NCBI GenBank assembly: GCA_030847615.1
Contig: JAUMIR010000002.1
Coordinates: forward strand, 115,018,309-115,082,308
DNA length: 64,000 nucleotides
Source: Gambelia wislizenii
Lineage: Eukaryota; Chordata; Lepidosauria; Squamata; Crotaphytidae
Reading direction: 5' to 3'
Position numbers and translations under genes: made by a program. A model generated the notes under the pieces. That model was given only the letters and a program-made list of their open reading frames with translations. It had not been told where the DNA came from and ran no database searches. Shown here in pieces: positions 44,253 to 54,060 of the stretch (its first letter is position 1; every line of letters starts with the position of its first letter).

Positions 44253-44450
44253 GAAGTTTGTTGTTGTCCTTAATTGATATCAGGTTGACTTTGACTTGTG
44301 GCAACTCTATGAACAACACACCTCCAAGTCAACCAGTTAGCAATAGCCCTGCTCAGGTCTTGCATACTCAGGACCGTGGCTTCCTTGACTGAGTCTATCC
44401 ATTTGTAATGGGACTTCCTGTTTTTCAATTGCCTTCTACGTTCTAGTAGA
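44253..44450 (-). mobile_element. RTE (BovB-type) LINE 3' end
   Basis: The minus strand carries the same C-terminal coding block as 6416-6765 (ATGGATAGACTCAGTCAAGG, CAAGACCTGAGCAGGGCTAT) and ends in a GACAACAACAAA tail. Confidence 0.75.
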
Positions 44451-44464
44451 GGAGTAGTACAGAC

Positions 44465-44570
44465 AAAACCAAATGTGGAAGTTACCTTTTTGGACTACAG
44501 CTTCCAGAATCCTCCTGGCTTGGGGGTTGTGGAAGATATAGTTCAAAAAGGCAATGTTTCCAAGCTCTGA
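44465..44570. mobile_element. Short palindromic MITE
   Basis: ACCTTTTTGGACTACAGCTTCC at the left is mirrored by ATATAGTTCAAAAAGGC at the right, and the outer GTGGAAGTTAC by AATGTTTCCAAGC. It resembles the better-preserved element at 51181. Confidence 0.55.
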
Positions 44571-45299
44571 TACAAACAAAACCTCATAAGCAATAAACCA
44601 AAGACATTTCATATTCAGTGTAAAGTGACACATTTTCATATTAGTTAAGCACACTGCTGTGGAATATACCAGTTTCCAATTCCATTGTGGATGCAAAATG
44701 GAAATGGAAAAGACAGTGCCAATCACTGGTAGGCAAACAAGATCAAAGGTGGAAAGGGCTCCTGTGGTTTACATTCTTGCACCCATTGAAACCTCAAACT
44801 TCTACACAACTATTCAAAGAATGGCAGTCCCAATCTATTTTGCCTCCATACAGTTACTCTAAATAAATTACTTTTGCTCATATCACATAGTCTAAATGTG
44901 CCTGTTGTACTTGAATACGTGATTGGTTAATGTTAAATGAGGCAGGAAAACAATAGGCATTCCAACACTCTTGTTGCTCTCCATGCTTTGAAAAAACCCA
45001 TACTGGTAAATAAATAGAATTATGTTGGCCCTCAACTCACAGGGCTTGGAGATCAACCTGTTCCCTAGTAAAACACATCCTGTTGTACTGAGCACAATTT
45101 CCTGATTCCATAGGCAGGAAAGAATCCAGCCAGCTAATTATAACTGGAGCAAGAAAGAATTATTGGACTAACACAGTGGTTCCCAAGTTTGGCTTCCTAG
45201 ATATTGTTGGACTATAGCTCTCAGAATCCCTGTCCAAGATGGCTGGACTCAAGGTTGTGAACTACTGGCACTAAGAAGTTCATTAAAAAGAAGAAAGTA
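44571..45299. other. No feature recognised
   Basis: No supported call. Confidence 0.45.
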
Positions 45300-45670
45300 G
45301 AATCATAGAATCATAGAATTGCAGAGTTGGAAGAGACCACGAGGGCCATCCAGTCCAACCCCCCTGCCACGCAGGAAATCACAATCAAAGCATCCCCAAC
45401 AGATGGCCATCCAGCCTCTGTTTAAAGACCTCCAAGGAAGGAGAACCCACCACGCTCCGAGGGAGTGTGTTCCACTGCCGAACAGCTCTTACTGTCAAAA
45501 AGTTCCTCCTCAGGTTGAGGTGGAATCTCTGTTCCTGGAGCTTGCATCCATTGCTCCGTGTTCCAGTCTCTGGAGCAGCAGAAAACAAGCCTGCTCCATC
45601 CTCAGCGTGACATCCCTTCAAATACTTAAACAGGGCTATCATATCGCCTCTTAACCGTCTTTTTTCCAGG
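45300..45670 (-). mobile_element. CR1 LINE 3' end, uninterrupted
   Basis: Minus-strand copy ending in the octamer GATTCTATGATTCTA at 45300, with an 86-codon open stretch ([39 protein letters not shown]). It is the clean reference for the interrupted copy at 8611. Confidence 0.9.
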
Positions 45671-45982
45671 CAAGTAGTTGGAGTGTGGGCAAAAGAAGCT
45701 TAGTTTTGGAGCCACACTATCCTTATTTACATCTGTTCTTTCTAAACTTGACCAATATTGCAAAAATTATTAGGAATCATCAGGAATAGTGAAAAGCTTT
45801 AATTACTTTATTTAAAGCTGACATGTTGTCTCACTTTTTACTAGTGCAACAAATGTGTTTCAGATTATAGCTTTACTTATCCAATCTCAACAAGTGCCAT
45901 TCTGAAAGCACTGAAAGAAAACAACTTTTGATTCACTAATAGGGATGGATTTGGTTGCTGCCTAAATCAAGATATAGTCCTA

Positions 45983-46206
45983 GGCTGCTGCCACACTGCA
46001 GAAATAATGCAGTTTGATACCACTTTAACTGCCATGGCTCAATGCTATAGAATTCCAGGATTTGTAGTTTTGCGAGATATTTAGCCTTCTCTGTCAGAGA
46101 GCTCTGGTGCCACAACAAACTACAAATCCCAGGATTCCATAGGATGCAGCCACGATAGTTATAAAGCAGTGTCAAACTGCATTGTTTCTTCAGTGTGGCA
46201 GCAGCC
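45983..46206. mobile_element. Harbinger-like MITE, 224 bp
   Basis: Ends GGCTGCTGCCACACTG inverted at the right as CAGTGTGGCAGCAGCC, flanked by CTA at the left and TTA at the right. The interior has CAAATCCCAGGATTCCATAG and its mirror GAATTCCAGGATTTGTAG. Confidence 0.85.
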
Positions 46207-48074
46207 TTAGTTTCTCAAAACTGATTGCAGTGCACTGCCAAAATCAAGAGAGAGTCCTTGTTTCTTAGTAAAGATACCATCAGCAACATTGGTCATGGGA
46301 CACTACTACTGTATAGTTAAAATATGATGTTAAGGAACATTTTCAATCTGTCACTAAGTTTAACACAATCCATCAAATTAATTGTTCTTTTGGCCCTTGT
46401 GATTGCACCATTGGTTCAGCTTTTATAACATTCCTTCTTCTGTGTGTAACTAGTATTTCAAATTTGATTTGCCATGTGAAACTAGGAAGCTGAAATACAT
46501 TATCAGCTTGGTTGGCTTGCTTTTGGCTGGAAGGCTCATCTAAAAACCTTACTCTCCCCTTTTGCTTCGCAAGCCCCAGCAATTATAAGGCAATTGGATT
46601 AGCTCTTGGCCAAATGCATCCCTTCACATAAGACAAATCAGGTTAGAAGGACACAGGACAATCTGAATTACCAGGAAAGTGAGCTGAACTATTGAGACCT
46701 GCCTACCATGAACCCATCTCACCCCATTGGACCTGTCATCATAATTGCTCACTCATCATCTTCTATCAAATCGAACAGGTTTGGGGGCCCAAGAGAGAAC
46801 CCCCTGCCTTGGGAGACATGGATCTCATCTGTGAAGAGAGGGAAAGTTCATCGCCAAAGCATAATATTTTTGCATCTCATCTGAGTTCAATTTCAACGGC
46901 TGCCTTTAAGTTATTCCGCTTGCTGTTGTGTTTTGAGTGGAGAGGAGACAGCAGGGCGGCAGAGTGAGGGGCTTCTGCAAATATTTGCACACAACCTCAA
47001 CTGGCTGTTGTGGAAACAGTTTCCCCTCCTAAGGGGAAAACTCATGCTGTTCCCATGCGATGCCCTTTCTCTCCCAAATATTCCATTGCACTGCGGGGAT
47101 GTTTGCACTATGGTGTCATGAGCGCAAAGAGGCTGAAGTCAGAATTATGCCACGCCACACCTGGCTTAATTTATCTGATGGGAGAAAATGTCAAGTTTGA
47201 CACACAAGCTTTGAGGCCCAGCTAGATCCAGGTCAGATCCCAGATGTGACCAGACTGTGTCTGTTCCAGAAGGCTTTGATCACACCTGTTTTATATTTTT
47301 TTGAATGCCTTTAGAGCACTCCCATTCCCATTCAGTACCGCTGGGTAATGAGTGACCCTTGTTTACCTGTACACAGATTCAAAAGCATGAAAGAGCAGGC
47401 CATTTAATGCCCTTTTGTTTTTAATCCAGTATGAGATACACTGATCAAAGCAATTGTAACAATGCCAGAGCAACAACAGCTCCTGGCTTCCCTACTGGTC
47501 CTTAAGATTCAGTGCTTTTTTGACAGCTGTAGCAAATTGTGTGGATGTTTTCCACAAGCTGACCACAGTTATTTCAGGATCTTCCCCCTTCCTCTATGTA
47601 TTTACAATAGCTAATTTAGAAGCTAACAACATTTTCTCTCTGATGTTTATCTACAATAATTTTTTCAATACATGCTTACCAATATCTGTTTTTTCATTGG
47701 CATGTGGTCTACCACTTTCCTCTTCATCCGAGATTTTTGCTGAAGCTCTTTCCTGTTTGTCTTAGAGGAACCTATGTGGAACATTTTGCTGCCTGTGTCA
47801 GAGCCATCATGCACCTCCCTCCCACCAAAACTCAAGATTCACAGTATTCAAGACTAGCCAAATGATGTTTGCATCTGATGCAGAAATCCCACAAAGCACC
47901 TCTCTTTTTGCCCAGTGAATAAAATCAAAATAATAAGAAGTGAAGTAACTAAAAATGTGGTGCTCTTTCATGATAACCAAAATCTTTCGCTAGAGGTAGC
48001 CAATTTGCTCTGCCTAATGGTAGGGCTGGCACTATATGGAATACAGGGGTGTTCTGCACCTGTTTTCCTAGCTG
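46207..48074. other. No feature recognised
   Basis: Several frames of 60-90 codons, none with a recognisable domain or splice context. Probably unique intergenic DNA. Confidence 0.45.
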
Positions 48075-48449
48075 GGAAGTTTTAATGCCCATCTCCCTTT
48101 ATGAGCCCATTAGAGCACTTACAGAATCTGGAGAGGCCCTTCTCTCTGTCCCACCACCCTCAGGCTCATTTGGTGGGAATGAGGGAGAAGGCCTTCTTGG
48201 TGGCTGCTCCTAGGCTTTGGAACTCCCTTACAAGAGAGACCAGAACGCCCCCATCTCTGCTCTCCTTTCAGCAACAAGTAAAAACATTCTTGTGCATCAG
48301 GCATTTTCAGTCTGATGGGGGGGGTGTTGTACGTGCTGTGCGTTTGGTTTTTAAGGTGTTTAAATTTCATATTTATATTTATAATTTTTGTGTATTGTTT
48401 TATACTCACTGTTAGCTGCCTTGAGTCACTATATTGGGAGAAAGGTGGG

Positions 48450-48450
<1 letters not shown>
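48075..48450 (+). mobile_element. L2 LINE 3' end fragment
   Basis: Coding remnant (REKAFLVAAPRLWNSLTRETR) followed by a GAGAAAGGTGGGATAATAAT tail. Confidence 0.8.

Positions 48451-48482
<32 letters not shown>
48451..48482. repeat. AAT microsatellite
   Basis: About ten AAT/TAA repeats grown from the L2 tail. Confidence 0.95.
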
Positions 48483-50126
48483 GAGAGGGAGTGATCCTAG
48501 CCACCTTGAAGGTGAAAGAATGGGAAAGAAAGTTGTTGTATTCTTTTCTCTCCAGCAATATTGACAGTCCCCCCAAAAGTGTCAGTAGGACAGTTTGTCA
48601 CACCTCAGAAACATGGATAATTCCAAGGCTTACAATGCATGGAGTGGGAAGAGTGCAGAAAATTAAATGTTCACCTGAAAAACACACTACACTCTATGTG
48701 TACAAAAATGAGTACACTGCAAAATGCAAAAATACATACAGAATTCTTGAGGGAAGAAGGGAAAAGCCTCACAATCTGATAAGGAACCAGGAAGGGATGA
48801 GAATGCAGGTGGGAATCTGTGAGATGCAGTGAAAAGTCCGAGATTTTCTTCCTGATCTTTTTGAATTTTATACAGGTCAAAATAAACCAACCTGGCAAGC
48901 TGTTTTATATTCTGGGATAAACAAAACATGTATGGATCCCCAAAATAAACGCAGAAAAAACAGGAACAAAATCTGTGACTTTCTGGCCTTTTTAATCAGT
49001 TTGGATGTGAGCACAGTGGGTAGATTGGGCTGGGTGGACTCCAGGTAGATTGGGCTGGATGGGGCAAATTCATTCCCACACCCTCTGGAGGGCATTTCGG
49101 GGCAACAAAAACATTTTTGAAAAATTTTGTGAAAGTCATGCAATGCAGAAAAGGGCCTTGGTTAGGGTCTGTTACGGTGCCAAGTCTCTGGCTCCACTAC
49201 TCTCCTCATGCTCCTTAGTTAAAAATCACAGTCATTGTTTAACCATTTCCTATTAATTTAGAACCACTGGATAAATTCTGATGGTAACTTATACCTACTC
49301 TTCGAATCTACTCTAAAAAATATTTCAGGCATGTTCATCTCTCTAATCAGTGAAACCAAATGAAAGCAGTATTAACAGTGTAAGATATTAGCCCAGTGCT
49401 AGAAGATGTGTGTGGCTTCTTCACACTTCCTTTCCAGATTTACAGCAGTGTGTAACATTGGCAATATCAGCAGTGCCCAGGGTAAGTGAATCAGCAGTCC
49501 TTCCTGGAGGATTTCCAGGTGCAAGTGTGCCATCTGGTGGAAAACTAAAACATTATCATTCAAACTACACCAGCTCACAGTATATTATCCCAAGTAAAAT
49601 CGGCACAAGTTAAGTTTTAAAAATCTGGATGTGTTTTAATAATTATATATTTTTCTTAAGATCATGTCTGTATTATTTCCAATGTTTTGACCATGGCTAC
49701 AGTAATCAAGTTGAAAATTTTCTAGCATTTCCAAGTCTAAACAATCATATTTTCATTTAGATAACAAGCATATTTGAACACATGGACTACAGAAGATCAG
49801 AAATGGTTAAAACCTTCAAACCTGCCTCACAAATAAGACCATAGACATAGTCTATGGGAAAGACAGAAAAACAAAGAATAAAATGGCAATGTTAATTATC
49901 TCCATGTTCACACCTAGCATATCTATTTGGTGGGGCTGCAGTGTGGATCTTCTCAAGGTGTATTGAAGATATGAAGATCTATATTGCACACTAAAAGAAA
50001 TGTAGATTTGGCTTCCTGTGAAAAGGTGCATTTACTAGGTGGTACATAGATCCAGAGCTTGAAAGTGCTTGGGGGGAGCTACAATGCCCCAAATCCCACA
50101 GCTGGCCAATGACTGGTGGATTCTGG
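48483..50126. other. No feature recognised
   Basis: No supported call. Confidence 0.45.
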
Positions 50127-50130
50127 GAAT

Positions 50131-50455
50131 TGTTACCTACCCTGATACAGGTATCATATCTCCCACAAACAACTCCCTTCCTTATCCTTCTATCACATAT
50201 TTCCTACTTTATTTGCTAGCCTTGGGTGAATGCTTGAAGCCTGAATGTATGCGTGAATGTTATTATTGTTTTTCTCAAATAAAGATAAATTTATTGTACT
50301 ATTTAGTTTAATGTCTCCTCCTTAGTACTGGTAAACATATGTCAAACGATTCTGCTTTGTTGCCCTCTCTTGCATAGCCAAGCTGAGTACATTAATTCCC
50401 CATATTAATGTTGATATTTGAGGGCCCTTAAGACCCCCAAGCACAGAGGGCAACA
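50131..50455 (+). mobile_element. Solo LTR (family A), internally deleted, 325 bp
   Basis: TGTTACCTACCCTGATACAG at the start, GAGGGCAACA at the end, GAAT duplicated on both sides (50127-50130, 50456-50459). It matches only the first about 15 bases and the last about 300 bases of the LTR at 28526 (CCCACAAACAACTCCC onward). Confidence 0.8.
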
Positions 50456-50998
50456 GAATTTGTAATAGAGAAGGTAACATTTCTGAGTTCTGAGCAGATA
50501 ATTTTATAAGCTCAAACTAACAGGAAGTTTAACAGGACACGCACAGAACCTGCTGACCTTTAAATTTAAGGATTCCAGTTTATTTTAGCAGTGCACACCG
50601 TCTGCTATGTCTCCCAAATTCTACAGACCCTGTCTGTTGTCCATGCAACCTCCGTAAGGGAGGGGGACGACCCATGTGGGCCATGCATCACAGCCATGCA
50701 GGCAGCTCCTCCTCTTTCCCACTGCAGGGAGTAGCTTCTCTGGCAGCCTCTGCAATGCAGGGAGCAGGACTGCACCATGCTCATAAGGATCAAGGTGTGT
50801 ATTTCTTCCTGAAACTATGAAAGAATTTTCTAACTATGCAGCAAAGGCAGATTCACCTGGATAGATCTTGCTGACTAAGAATACAGTGCTGTCCAAGAAT
50901 ACAGTGCTAAAGCCTAAAGCTAAGGCTTTATAAGCTTTATATAAGCAGCACTTGACTAGTCAATTCACTTGGGATTCAAATAGGAAGCTCCTATTCTT
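50456..50998. other. No feature recognised
   Basis: No supported call. Confidence 0.45.
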
Positions 50999-51166
50999 AG
51001 CAACAGCAATAGTACTTACATTTCTATACCGCTTATCAGTGCAAAGCACTCCTTAAGCAGTTTACAGTGTGTTAGCTAATTGCCCCCAACAAGCTGGGTA
51101 CTCATTTTACCGACCTAAGGAAGGCTGGAAGGCTGAGTCAACCTGGAGCCTTGCAGAATCGAACTC
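50999..51166 (-). mobile_element. tRNA-derived SINE (family 1), head missing
   Basis: Minus-strand copy from the CAGCAATAGTACTTACATTTC tail to TTGCAGAATCGAACTC; the tRNA-like head beyond the B box is absent. Confidence 0.8.
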
Positions 51167-51180
51167 TTTTTGACTAAGAG

Positions 51181-51295
51181 AGAGCTTGGAAAAGTTGCCT
51201 TTTGGACTATAAATGTAGCTATAACAGCAGCCAAACTGGCAGAGGAATTCTGGGAGTTATTGCTCCCAAAAAGTAACTTTTCCAAGCTCTCACGT
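51181..51295. mobile_element. Short palindromic MITE, about 115 bp
   Basis: GAGCTTGGAAAAGTTGCC at the left is mirrored by AAGTAACTTTTCCAAGCTC at the right, with the inner TTTTGGACTATA and CTCCCAAAAAG also pairing. Confidence 0.75.
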
Positions 51296-52030
51296 GGGAG
51301 GAGTGCAAATAAGGACAAATAAGAAAAGCAGCTGAAACATCACCAGAAGCTGAAACTGCATCTGTTTACTCTTGCAGACATAAACCATAGTTTCTCCTTC
51401 CCCAAAGGAGGCTCTTATCAGCAGATTGCTGTTGTATATCACTCATAAAGAAAGTTATTTGGTTTCTAGAACCCTTTACCTAAGAAACCCACATTTCTGC
51501 ATATAGGTATCTAAAGCTGCAATCCAATACACACTACCAGGAAGGAAACTGCACTCAACACAATGGGACATTCTTCCAGGCAAATATGCCTAAGATTGTG
51601 CTGTAAAGGTGTGTCATACACATTTTCCTAGGCATTTAGAAGCAGCATGATTCATAAACCTACTCAGGCATCTGGACATACAGGGGATGCAAGACTTACA
51701 TACAGCCCATTTTTTCTCTGAAAACCTGAGCAGATGATCTTTTAAGTTATACATGGCAAAGGAAAGTTTTGTGTGGCTCTCCAATCTAATGTTCCAGCCA
51801 CATGGAGTAAATAAGGAGATAAAAGCATACATTTCCCCCATTCTCTTAACTATATTTGCGTGTAGAATGCTAGCAATTGTAAGGGAATTTATAGAAAATG
51901 TCCCAGTTAATTTCAGATGAAATAATCCAACATTAAACAGAGTATGATTTTTTTTAGAAAGTACTTATAGACGAAGCCTTGCACTTCAGCAATATGTGGA
52001 CTGTAACTGTAATCAATCTGAACAAGAGAT
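51296..52030. other. No feature recognised
   Basis: No supported call. Confidence 0.45.
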
Positions 52031-52088
52031 TGTTTTTCCTTGATGTTTTTCCGGGCTGTGAGGCCGTGTTCTGGAATAGTTTCTTTCT

Positions 52089-52123
52089 GATGTTTCACCT
52101 GCATCTGTGGCTGGCATCCTCAG
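52089..52123 (-). ncRNA. Hammerhead-like core, left arm of copy D
   Basis: Minus strand CTGAGGA, T, GCC, loop, GGT, GAAAC, ATC. Stem II ends in a wobble pair; the cleavage triplet is ATC. Confidence 0.4.
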
Positions 52124-52170
52124 AGAATTTTCAATTGTAAGGGAATGTATAGAATTCCTCAGAGAATTCC

Positions 52171-52205
52171 CTGAGGATGCCAGCCACAGATGCAGGCGAA
52201 ATGTC
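52171..52205 (+). ncRNA. Hammerhead-like core, right arm of copy D (best preserved)
   Basis: Plus strand CTGAGGA, T, GCC, loop, GGC, GAAAT, GTC. CUGANGA, a G-C-C/G-G-C stem II, GAAA and a GUC triplet are all present, with a T-G wobble replacing the C-G closing pair of stem III. Confidence 0.5.
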
Positions 52206-52299
52206 AGAAAGAAACTATTCCAGAACACGGCCTCAAAGCCCAGAAAAAACACCAAGGAAAATCTATGGATGCCGGCCATGAAAGCCTTCAACTTCACAA

Positions 52300-53895
52300 A
52301 GAGAATGGTTTGCTTTAAGAGAGGAGAGTAGGGATAAGGCGGATTTGAAGTAAAACACAGAACATCTGGAGGACACTCTCTCTTCCCGATCCAAATGAAC
52401 AATTTTATTTAAGGCTGGGCAAAACTTCCCTTTTGTGGGATCAATTGCCCCTATGCATGAGGGAGATCCAGGAGGAGAGGAATTCTAAAAGATTTGGAAT
52501 GAGGAGGTGGATTTATCAACATAAAGTGGCCAAAGGTTTCTCCGTTTTAACTCTGCACTCCCCCCAGCCCAAAGTGTTGCTTGATGCTCTTAGCATCTTA
52601 GCAGCACCTCTTTTGTCATTTAAAAGAGCCGGCACCAAAGGAAATGACAGCATATCCCTATGTAGTCTCATGCCCAGGGGCATTATTGCAGAATGAAAGA
52701 TGGCTGTCCTATTCAATTCTTATCTGTTTCGCATTCATCAACAGTGATTTTTAATGACTTCAGTTCAATATAAAATTAAGGCAGCATGCTACAGCCAGCA
52801 CCTCTACTATTCAGTCCAAAGAAGTTAAAATTCATGGAGACTGTGCCCCTTCCCCAATTCCAATTGAAAGGGTGGGGAGAAAGTAATAAGGCCATATTGA
52901 TTATTTTCACCTCCATCAAATCTGCCTTCCTCTCTTTACGTAACGTCAATTAATATCTTTATTAAATTCCCCTTCAGCTGCTGTTCATTTTCCACCAGAG
53001 GACCTCATGTGGCAAAGTACCACTGTTCATCATTCATGCCCCTCTACAAATAGGGAACATAGGTACAAAGAGAAAAAGAGGTCTGCTTAGCTTCATACAG
53101 CATGTGGACGGGGGGAACAAATTTTCACAGTTCCCAGATCCCATACAAATTCTGAGACAGCAGAATGGGGGTCTGCCTCAAAACAGAGAAAGCCAGCAAA
53201 GCAGCAAGGGGTCAACAGCAGCCACCCCAAAGCAAGAAAATTCCTACAAGGAGCTCAATTATGCTTGGAAGCCAGGTCTTCTCATGCTTCTCTAGTTGCT
53301 TTGCCCTTGGGTTTAGCAGGTAAGGAATGAATGCTTTTTTTCTTGTGAGCATAGGAAGGCAGAAGGAATAACAGGAATCTCAGAAGGAAAGGTAGGTCAG
53401 TGATAGGGCAATGGCACTTTGCGACATATCCCAAGAAGTCTCAGCGGTGACCATCTGACTCCTACAGGCCTGGTGCTTAGGGAACCATGAGAGCATCCTT
53501 TTGTTCTCAAATGGGACAGGTGCTGATGAAAGAGACTGACAGCTGGGTGCTCTTATTGCAGAAACTGTGGAAACATGAATTGTTTCAGTGATGAGTGGGA
53601 AAATAGTCACTGATAGCTACAAAAACCTGCTTTAGGTGTGCTGGTGTAAGTGGCAGCTTCCAGCATGCTTTGCCCCTTGTGGGCCACTTAAGATTGTGCT
53701 GGAGTTCCACAGTCTGTCTTGACATACCACCAGATCTCAGCAAGTCACCAGACCTCAGTGATAACGTCCAAGGCCTGCATCCCCCTGGAAGGGTGCTGTA
53801 TCACAGCAGGAAGCAAACAGAAGAGGTTTTCAGTTCATCTGTCTTTCTCTTTGGTTTCTTTCTTCCCCACATGGCTACCATCCACTTATTTGCCC
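52300..53895. other. Downstream flank of ACY1; 3' UTR probably included
   Basis: The ACY1 stop codon ends at 53896 on the minus strand, so the 3' UTR should lie immediately below it. A minus-strand AATAAA is present at 52958-52963, about 930 bases after the stop, but I cannot tell whether it is used. No other gene is seen. Confidence 0.4.
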
Positions 53896-54060
53896 TCAGG
53901 CTTCTGCTTGGAGCGGAGGGACATTGGCCAGTGCAGAGATGAGCTGTGCATAGATCTCAATCCCACGGAGGAAGACCTGCTCATTCAGGAACTCATTGTG
54001 GTCATGCAGCAGCACAGGGGTGCGGTTCATGGGGGAGAAGCCAATAGCTGGGTGACCTGC
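53896..54060 (-). CDS. ACY1: ACY1 terminal coding exon
   Basis: 165 bases, acceptor CACTGTTTTGCAG. Encodes 54 residues from [20 protein letters not shown] to [11 protein letters not shown] and a TGA stop. The first His in LLHDHNE equals zinc ligand His373. Confidence 0.95.
   Translation of the reverse strand, partial: AGHPAIGFSPMNRTPVLLHDHNEFLNEQVFLRGIEIYAQLISALANVPPLQAEA

Larger units (their letters stand above)
52031..52295. mobile_element. Hairpin retroposon copy D (Penelope-like derivative)
   Basis: A short 265-bp copy similar in size to copy A, with arms around TGAGGCCGTGTTCTGGAATAG and its inverse. The centre carries a duplicated GAATTCCTCAGAG-type word. Flanks ACAAGAGA and ACAAAGAGA hint at an eroded duplication. 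The right arm again has the extra outer end. Both arms hold hammerhead-like cores. Confidence 0.6.

Noticed and set aside
48451..48482. CRISPR-like or other regular repeat array
   Set aside because: A simple AAT microsatellite; no spacer-repeat organisation occurs anywhere in the window.
52958..52963. Confident ACY1 polyadenylation signal
   Set aside because: An AATAAA on the right strand exists but lies about 930 bases from the stop in AT-rich DNA, and no supporting downstream element could be judged.
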